A DNA stretch of 64,000 nucleotides, from contig JASAMV010009294.1 in NCBI GenBank assembly GCA_030248065.1, positions 1-64,000 on the forward strand, in the 5' to 3' direction. This DNA comes from Rhynchonema sp. JSB1_4 (lineage: Eukaryota; Nematoda; Chromadorea; Monhysterida; Xyalidae). The notes beneath the pieces are model-generated. The model ran no database searches. It worked only from the letters and a program-made list of their open reading frames with translations, and was not told the DNA's origin. The position numbers and the translations under genes were made by a program. Shown piece after piece: positions 60,501-64,000 of the stretch; position 1 is the stretch's first letter, and every line of letters begins with the position of its first letter.

Positions 60501-62452
60501 TTGTTTTTATGAAACGTTTCATGCTTTATTATCAACGTGGCTGGCATTTCAACTTGTTTTCAATTTCTGATATTCGCCCAAAAAATACTGAAACAAAAAA
60601 TGTGAAAAAACGTCGGTGTGCCAAAAATGGCTCCAGGATCACAAACCTGCAATAACACGTGCGGTACGAGTGGAGGTGGGAATATCAAATCAGCCGACGG
60701 ATTGACTGTAGTTGCGGCTGCTGCAGCACTCGCCAACGGATTCGTTACCAGCACACCACTACTGGCTGCGGCTGACTGCAAATTACGTGGTTACAATTTC
60801 TCCATTTGCATTGCAATTTGATTGGTCCCATTATGAAGCTTAAGAAAGAACGGCGTGTGGCGACGGTTCATGTTAGCAAGACAAGAAAAGTCTCACTCTG
60901 ATACGCAGAGTTTTGGATCACATTTTTTAATTTCTCGCCGAGTTGCACGTTCAAAGGGAATTCTCACAGTTTAACTTCCATGCCCAGTCAAGCTATCAAG
61001 TCAGCACCCCCAGTTTCGTACGAAAAAATGTAGACATCCGGACGATGGCGATAGTTCGCCGAATTTGGTGCTCGGTGGCACGCGCGGATCGACCTCGGGC
61101 TACCCACAAAAATCAAGCCAAGTCATCGGATTCCACATGTGCAAAAAAGCACAAACTAAAGCGCAAGCAAGAAATCGATGCTTAAAATTCACACCTCCAA
61201 AACTGACCGAATTCTTACGACTAGATGAACGAGAGGCGCGACGTTTGCCTGAGTGACTGCTGGATTGCGCAGCGCTGCTACTAGTGGCAACAGACGTCGG
61301 CTCACCGGGTTGTTCGCTTGATGCAGGGGGCTACAAGTGGAAATGTTTCTGTTATTGGATTAATGATCGTAGCCTGCGCTTTGTTATTGAAATCAAAGGC
61401 TCAGCCGTACTGAAAAAACCAATCACGAAGTGCAGAAATCGCTCGAAGATAACCCACAATTCGGATCAGGGGCCCTAAGCTATTTTTACTGGCGGAATAA
61501 CCTGCAAACTCTTCAACTGCCTGGCCAGTTGTGCTCTGGTCAACGGGCGCGATTCAGCTACCGATTCGACTGTGGTTGCCGTCGATGTGGCCGTTGACGT
61601 GGCACTGCTCGGTTTGGAGGACTCGCGTTCCCGGATTTGACGACGAACGTCCGATAGAGGGTCTGAGGTGCGCGAACACCATGGTAACTCAATGAAACCC
61701 TCAACATAGCGAATAGCTTTCAAGGCTGTTGATTCCGAACATTTAAGATATATGACTCTGGCCCGGCCCGGCCCCGAGACCTCTGGTAACTAATTCGGGC
61801 TAGTGGGTGCTGATTACGGAAGTGCAAGTGTAAGTGCAAAAATAGCAATGTGGGTGGTTTCGGAACTTGTTTATCAGGCTCGAAAATTTTGCAGTTTTTA
61901 TTTAATGTCTCCAGATATACTTGAAACAGAGAAAATCAACTTCGGTCGAGCGCGATAGATTACCTCTGTGGTCCAAAACACTTTACTTTGTTGTGAGACT
62001 GATGACAAAAACTGAGTACTCCTACATCTACATTGCTAACAAACCGGTTCCAAGTTTAGCGACTTCGCCGCGACCAGTTGGACTGCGATGGACGCGCGAA
62101 TGAGTGGATGAACTCTGCAACTTTGCTTTGTTGATATATTTTAAGTTTATCTGGTTTTTTTCCAACGAACAAAAACACTTGCCGATCTGCCCCGATGAGC
62201 CCGTTTGGGCTCGGACGGCCCGGCGACGATGCCCTTGGAGCGTGATCGCCTGGTCCTGCCGCTGATTGATGCTTTGGGACTGTGTTGTGCTGTTGCTGCG
62301 TTGTCAGTCTCCGGTTGTTGTTGTTGGGTTGTTTGGTTCTTGTTGTTTAGTGTTGTTGTGCGTTGATGTGAACGTTTACGTGTGGCGCGTTGCTGCTGCT
62401 GTGACTGCGACGTTGAACAACTGCTACTGCTGCTCGTCACTGCCGACTTCAT
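39692..62452 (-). CDS. TRIP12: TRIP12/Ufd4-type HECT E3 ubiquitin ligase
   Basis: A gene of about 40 exons. The protein order is a Ser/Gln-rich basic N-terminus, armadillo-like repeats, a WWE domain, low-complexity linkers, and a C-terminal HECT domain, as in TRIP12. The start at 62452 is preceded directly by an in-frame TAA. C-terminal landmarks include [63 protein letters not shown] and [14 protein letters not shown], the last containing the expected catalytic Cys. TRIP12 ligases add ubiquitin to ubiquitin-fusion and N-degron substrates and regulate chromatin and DNA-damage signalling in the nucleus. Most exon junctions I checked keep phase. Exceptions needing RNA evidence are the junction at about 42225/41942, where only a weak donor (GTTGGG) fits, and several N-terminal exons whose limits I could not fix. 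One linker exon encodes an 11-Asn run. Introns hold many mobile-element copies, including a 1.08-kb palindrome. The neighbouring helicase is divergent. Confidence 0.95.
40495..40575 (-). repeat. Dispersed repeat in TRIP12 intron, GACTAGGCT family
   Basis: On the plus strand reads ACTCAGAGACTAGGCTA through ACAGAACTTGCAGA-like sequence. It shares both ends with 42,068-42,145. Its reverse strand carries GACGGGCATGACGACC, related to the GGGCATGATAACA motif. Confidence 0.5.
41080..41245. repeat. Homopolymer-rich low-complexity tract
   Basis: Runs of T (up to about 30), A and C (up to about 14), with a duplicated CCCCCCAATTTTTTTTTT unit. It lies in the intron just downstream of the exon 41368-41271. 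It may be real or a consensus error from homopolymer sequencing. It does not interrupt coding sequence. Confidence 0.7.
42068..42145 (-). repeat. Dispersed repeat in TRIP12 intron, GACTAGGCT family
   Basis: Contains GGCTCAGAGACTAGGCTATG at its left end and ATACAGAACTTGCAGA at its right, matching 40,495-40,575, with a diverged middle. The start GGCTCAGAGAC also occurs at 42,509 and 56,298, where it is followed by ATGGCTAGTTGTAATCAA. Confidence 0.5.
44993..45080 (+). repeat. Intronic repeat, ACCATGGAAGTCAAA family, partial copy
   Basis: Contains GGCTGAGAACCATAGAGGTC and AAACCCGAAGGTCGTCGCAT. It matches the left two thirds of the copies at 45,785 and 47,767. Confidence 0.65.
45785..45922 (+). 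repeat. Intronic repeat, ACCATGGAAGTCAAA family
   Basis: Runs from GAGGCTCAGAACCATGGAAG through ACCCGAAGGTTGTC, ACCGCTTTGGTC to ATGTTTACAATCATCGCC. It is closely matched by 47,767-47,905 in the same orientation, in another TRIP12 intron. Confidence 0.8.
46530..46705 (+). repeat. GC-rich patch resembling a LINE 3' end
   Basis: A GC-rich block (CCGTGCCTACGGCCCGGC, CCGTGCCGTGCTCC) is followed by CCACAGACACACATACAGAC, ATACATACATAC and TTTTAGTAGTATAGATTACT. The order GC-rich block, ACAGACATA repeats, then TTTTAGTAGTATAGATTA is typical of RTE-type retrotransposon 3' ends. No reverse transcriptase remains, so this is at most a truncated tail. The resemblance is from memory. Confidence 0.35.
47767..47905 (+). 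repeat. Intronic repeat, ACCATGGAAGTCAAA family
   Basis: Shares GAGGCTCAGAACCATGGAAG, GCCCGAAGGTCGTC, CACCGCTTTGGTCGGACAA and ATGTTTACAATCATCGCC with 45,785-45,922. Confidence 0.8.
48467..48722. mobile_element. hAT-like MITE with 8-bp target duplication
   Basis: Starts CAGTGGTGTCGTTGG and ends with the complement of CAGTGGTGTCGGTGG. The flanking octamers are CATGGTTG (48,459-48,466) and CATGCTTG (48,723-48,730), a 7/8 duplication. The interior contains three copies of a GTATCCGGTATCYTGACTT-like unit. The CAGTG end and 8-bp duplication fit hAT superfamily transposition. It lies in a TRIP12 intron. Confidence 0.8.
49886..50967. mobile_element. 1,082-bp near-perfect palindrome, TTAA-flanked
   Basis: Two 514-bp arms (49,886-50,399 and 50,454-50,967) are almost fully complementary around a 54-base loop, with no net length difference. 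The tips read AGCTGCTGGTTAACAACCCT and, on the other strand, AGGTGCTGGTTAACAACCCT. TTAA lies directly outside both ends (49,882-49,885 and 50,968-50,971), the target duplication left by piggyBac-type elements. The same 50-codon frame appears on both strands in the arms but has no known domain. It sits in a TRIP12 intron, so the pre-mRNA would form a long double-stranded hairpin. Confidence 0.9.
53133..53560. mobile_element. ~430-bp element with TGTCGGGTGTC repeats, copy 1
   Basis: Starts CTAGGGTTAAAGAGATGTCG; its right end, read in reverse, starts TAGGGATAGGGCAATGACGG. TGTCGGGTGTC-like repeats lie near both ends. The middle has GAATTTTGAGAGAAAAATTT and ATGATGCAAATGAGC. An inverted copy is at 59,118-59,545. 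It lies in a TRIP12 intron. Confidence 0.75.
54664..55049. mobile_element. Element with CAGTGGCGGAT / ATCCGCCCTTG ends
   Basis: The left end is CAGTGGCGGATACAGCC; the right end on the other strand is CAAGGGCGGATCCAGGAG. TAC lies on both outer sides, a possible 3-bp duplication. Towards the right it carries GGTCAAATGGACCAAAGGGG and GGGGCACTGCCCC. Such GGCGGATCCAG termini are seen in DNA transposons of many animals. No transposase is encoded. It lies in a TRIP12 intron. Confidence 0.65.
55572..56206 (-). other. TRIP12: TRIP12 exons for the WWE domain
   Basis: The first exon runs from 56206 to about 56074 and encodes [20 protein letters not shown] followed by [11 protein letters not shown], carrying the paired Trp residues of WWE. 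The second, 55722-55572, encodes [20 protein letters not shown], the closing half. WWE domains bind poly-ADP-ribose, which fits the chromatin role known for TRIP12. The acceptor of the first exon is AAATCAG, with GAAACATCACC 18 bases upstream. Confidence 0.85.
56948..57027 (+). repeat. Intronic repeat with GCTGCTCAGCCAATAGTAA, copy 1
   Basis: Matches 57,910-57,988: GCTGCTCAGCCAATAGTAA, TTTCATGGA, ACTG[T/C]GGTT and CCCGTCTTGTAACATCA occur in the same order and orientation, and the copies are in nearby introns of TRIP12. Confidence 0.75.
57910..57988 (+). repeat. Intronic repeat with GCTGCTCAGCCAATAGTAA, copy 2
   Basis: Second copy of the ~80-bp sequence at 56,948-57,027, with few differences. 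No terminal inverted repeats are visible. Confidence 0.75.
58720..62452 (-). other. TRIP12: TRIP12 N-terminal exons (low complexity)
   Basis: The first coding exon begins at 62452 ([12 protein letters not shown], then Gln- and Arg/Ser-rich sequence with [10 protein letters not shown]) and ends near 62180 at a GTGTTT donor. Later segments I could read are about 61720-61500 ([14 protein letters not shown]), about 61260-61190 (basic [11 protein letters not shown]), about 60780-60640 (Ala-rich), about 59855-59640 and about 58880-58720 ([20 protein letters not shown]). Exact boundaries are uncertain because the sequence is disordered and poorly conserved. Confidence 0.5.
59118..59545. mobile_element. 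~430-bp element with TGTCGGGTGTC repeats, inverted copy 2
   Basis: Reverse-complement copy of 53,133-53,560. Its right end, read on the minus strand, starts CTAGGGCTAGGAGATGTCGG. It shares the ATTTGCATCATTAGTGCAAT segment of the middle. It is also in a TRIP12 intron. Confidence 0.75.
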
Positions 62453-62470
62453 TTAGACCAACAGCTACAA

Positions 62471-62485
62471 ACTGAAAGAGAAACA
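62471..62485 (-). other. 3' splice site 19 bases upstream of TRIP12 ATG
   Basis: On the minus strand TGTTTCTCTTTCAG is a strong pyrimidine tract and AG, followed by 19 bases and then the start codon, with an in-frame TAA directly before ATG. It marks either a 5'-UTR intron or a leader trans-splice acceptor. Confidence 0.55.
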
Positions 62486-63394
62486 TTGGAAATGCATTTT
62501 CATTCCACATTCTCATGTATCATCATGCCCATCGGCGACATCGATCAGAAGCGAATGGTAAAGATTTCGACCCTACGATCTGAAGGACCCACCCGCAAGC
62601 TTGGCGGCACTGCTACACGACGAATAGCCAGCACGTCCGACCGTGATGAGAATGTCCAAATGTGTGAGAGCTGTTCGCATGCCAGGCTTGATCGATGTGG
62701 AAAGAAGTCGATTCAACCGATCAATTCAATATAATTAGCGAATATGGCTAGTTACGATCACTTCCTAGATCGACTCGAAAGTAGTTTTCCTTTGATTCAA
62801 TTTGTTGCCCACGAACCTGTGCCTGCAGTTAGGTCAACTATACAGCAAATTTAGCGACAATCTTTTTTGCAAAATTAGACCAGACCGAACTGAGAGGTTG
62901 ATCATACAAATTGGACAAGAGAGAAGACAACTCTTAAACCCAAACACGACGACACGAAGATCAGCTGAGCCCAGGACAAGAGCACATGAGCAAGAGCAGC
63001 AGCAGAACATTGATTACGAACGAGACGACGCAGGCTGCATTGCAGCAGGCAGAGCGAGAGAAATGTGAGGTCAGACATACGGCCGTGGCAAATTGGAATG
63101 GTTTCACGGGCAGCAAGACCCAGACAAGAGACAGGCTGATGAAACATCCAGCAACGCACTCTCAGCGTTTGCTCAACGTTATGTCTGTGCGGGTTGAATT
63201 GGAGTGATTGATTGGTAATCATGTTTTTGAAATCGATTGCAATTCTTACGAAGGACCAGCGTTTGACTGTCTATTTTTGTTTATAGGCAGGCCTGCATGT
63301 CTGTATGCTTTCATGGCTGATGATTGCTGCAGCAGTAAGCTTTATTCATCATGGTGCCTACAAAAGACACGATCTCAATATGCACACAGGCCAG

Positions 63395-63409
63395 ACCACA
63401 CAATTTCAG
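63395..63409 (+). other. 3' splice site 21 bases upstream of helicase ATG
   Basis: CACACAATTTCAG ends at 63,409, followed by an in-frame TGA (63,410-63,412) and the ATG at 63,431. The stop supports this ATG as the first codon. It marks either a 5'-UTR intron or a trans-splice acceptor. Confidence 0.55.
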
Positions 63410-63430
63410 TGACTATTCACGAATCTTATT

Positions 63431-64000
63431 ATGAACCCAGCTGAAAATGGCTACGGAGGTCAACATGGCTACAATGTGACCTCAGCAAATCCCGAACAGG
63501 ACAACTGGCGTGGCGGCCACGGCGGCCAACAACCGCCGCAGGCTGTTGCACCCGCTACACGCCAGTTCAGCGGAGAAGGCAGCGGTTCGTGAGTTACGAG
63601 CAATTTAACTGACTTGTTATTGCTTTTCGTTTCACTTTTCGGGCCTCCAACGACAGTTAGGTCAAAAATTTGGATACTAAAAAATCATGCACGACGATAA
63701 ACGATATTGTTGCGGCCATAATCAATTATTGTGGAACCTCGATTTATGAGGAGTATCATTCGACCATTAATAAAAGTTTAACGTTTTCTTCAGCTGACGA
63801 ACAAGCTGACTTTGCAGACCGTTATGTGCCGCCGCATATGCGTGGCCGAGAGGACGGGTACGCACAACAAGGAGCAGGTGGAGGTTATGATGACAATTAT
63901 GGTGGACGAGGGGGCGGACGTGGCGTAGGTAGGCATCAAGACGAGTTTGAACTGTGAGGTGAATAATGCAATGGAATCAACTTCCACCATTGAATGCTGC
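63431..64000 (+). CDS. DDX3/Belle-type DEAD-box RNA helicase, N-terminus (partial)
   Basis: Exon 1 starts at 63431 (MNPAENGYGGQHGYNVTSAN, then NWRGGHGGQQPP) and ends at 63584 at a GTTCGT donor; the stronger-looking GTGAGT at 63589 would put the next exon out of frame. Exon 2 starts at 63794 after TTTTCTTCAG and encodes ADEQADFADRYVPPHMRGR, followed by a Gly-rich stretch. RYVPPHxR is the eIF4E-binding-type signature near the N-terminus of DDX3, Belle, PL10 and Vasa-like helicases, which unwind RNA during translation initiation and germline mRNA control. Exon 2 ends near 63928 or 63952. The helicase core is outside the window, so DDX3 versus Vasa cannot be settled, though the motif favours DDX3/PL10. 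Confidence 0.75.

Larger units (their letters stand above)
62453..63430. promoter_or_regulatory. Divergent spacer between TRIP12 and helicase starts
   Basis: The 978-bp gap between two divergently transcribed start codons must hold both upstream regions and is a candidate bidirectional promoter. No TATA box stands out. It contains a reverse GGGCATGATGAT motif at about 62,521-62,533. Frames inside it (e.g. 62,802-63,068) have no recognised domain. Confidence 0.4.

Overview
This is a eukaryotic, animal-type window of about 64 kb. The genes are split into many short exons (about 40-530 bp) by GT-AG introns, the spacers are long, and there are many small inverted-repeat elements. No bacterial gene organisation, CRISPR array or rRNA is visible. 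The gene families point to an invertebrate, probably a protostome: an Expansion/Rebuff-type MH2 protein, a TRIP12-type HECT ubiquitin ligase and a DDX3/Belle-type helicase. I cannot name the species. A tardigrade or another small-genome ecdysozoan is only a guess.

Layout. 1-15,374 has no gene I can support; it holds a TA-flanked inverted-repeat element (71-328), a GGGGCCC-containing tandem array (2.5-2.7 kb), a nested palindromic element (6.0-6.8 kb) and a patchwork of related repeats (7.3-10.3 kb). 15,375-23,338 (+) is a 13-exon gene for an 850-residue MH2-domain protein. 24,292-28,633 (-) is a convergent 9-exon gene for a secreted MAM-domain protein of 578 residues. 30,321-30,843 (-) is a probable 3-exon gene for a 74-residue secreted peptide. 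30,844-39,691 is intergenic and rich in MITE- and SINE-like repeats. 39,692-62,452 (-) is a very long gene of about 40 exons for a TRIP12/Ufd4 HECT E3 ligase. 63,431 to the right edge (+) holds the first two coding exons of a DDX3/Belle-type DEAD-box helicase, transcribed divergently from TRIP12. I joined the exons by hand; for the first three genes reading frame and splice phase stay consistent through every junction.

The genes are not an operon and share no obvious pathway. The most unusual content is structural. A 1,082-bp near-perfect palindrome (two 514-bp arms) with TTAA on both sides sits in a TRIP12 intron. Two short elements carry 8-bp target duplications (37,062-37,489 and 48,467-48,722). 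Three TA-flanked MITEs share TAG-type ends. Two short motifs, GGGCATGATAACA and TGAAACATCA, occur far more often than chance. Strong 3' splice sites lie about 20 bases upstream of the start codons of both TRIP12 and the helicase, which suggests leader trans-splicing or 5'-UTR introns.
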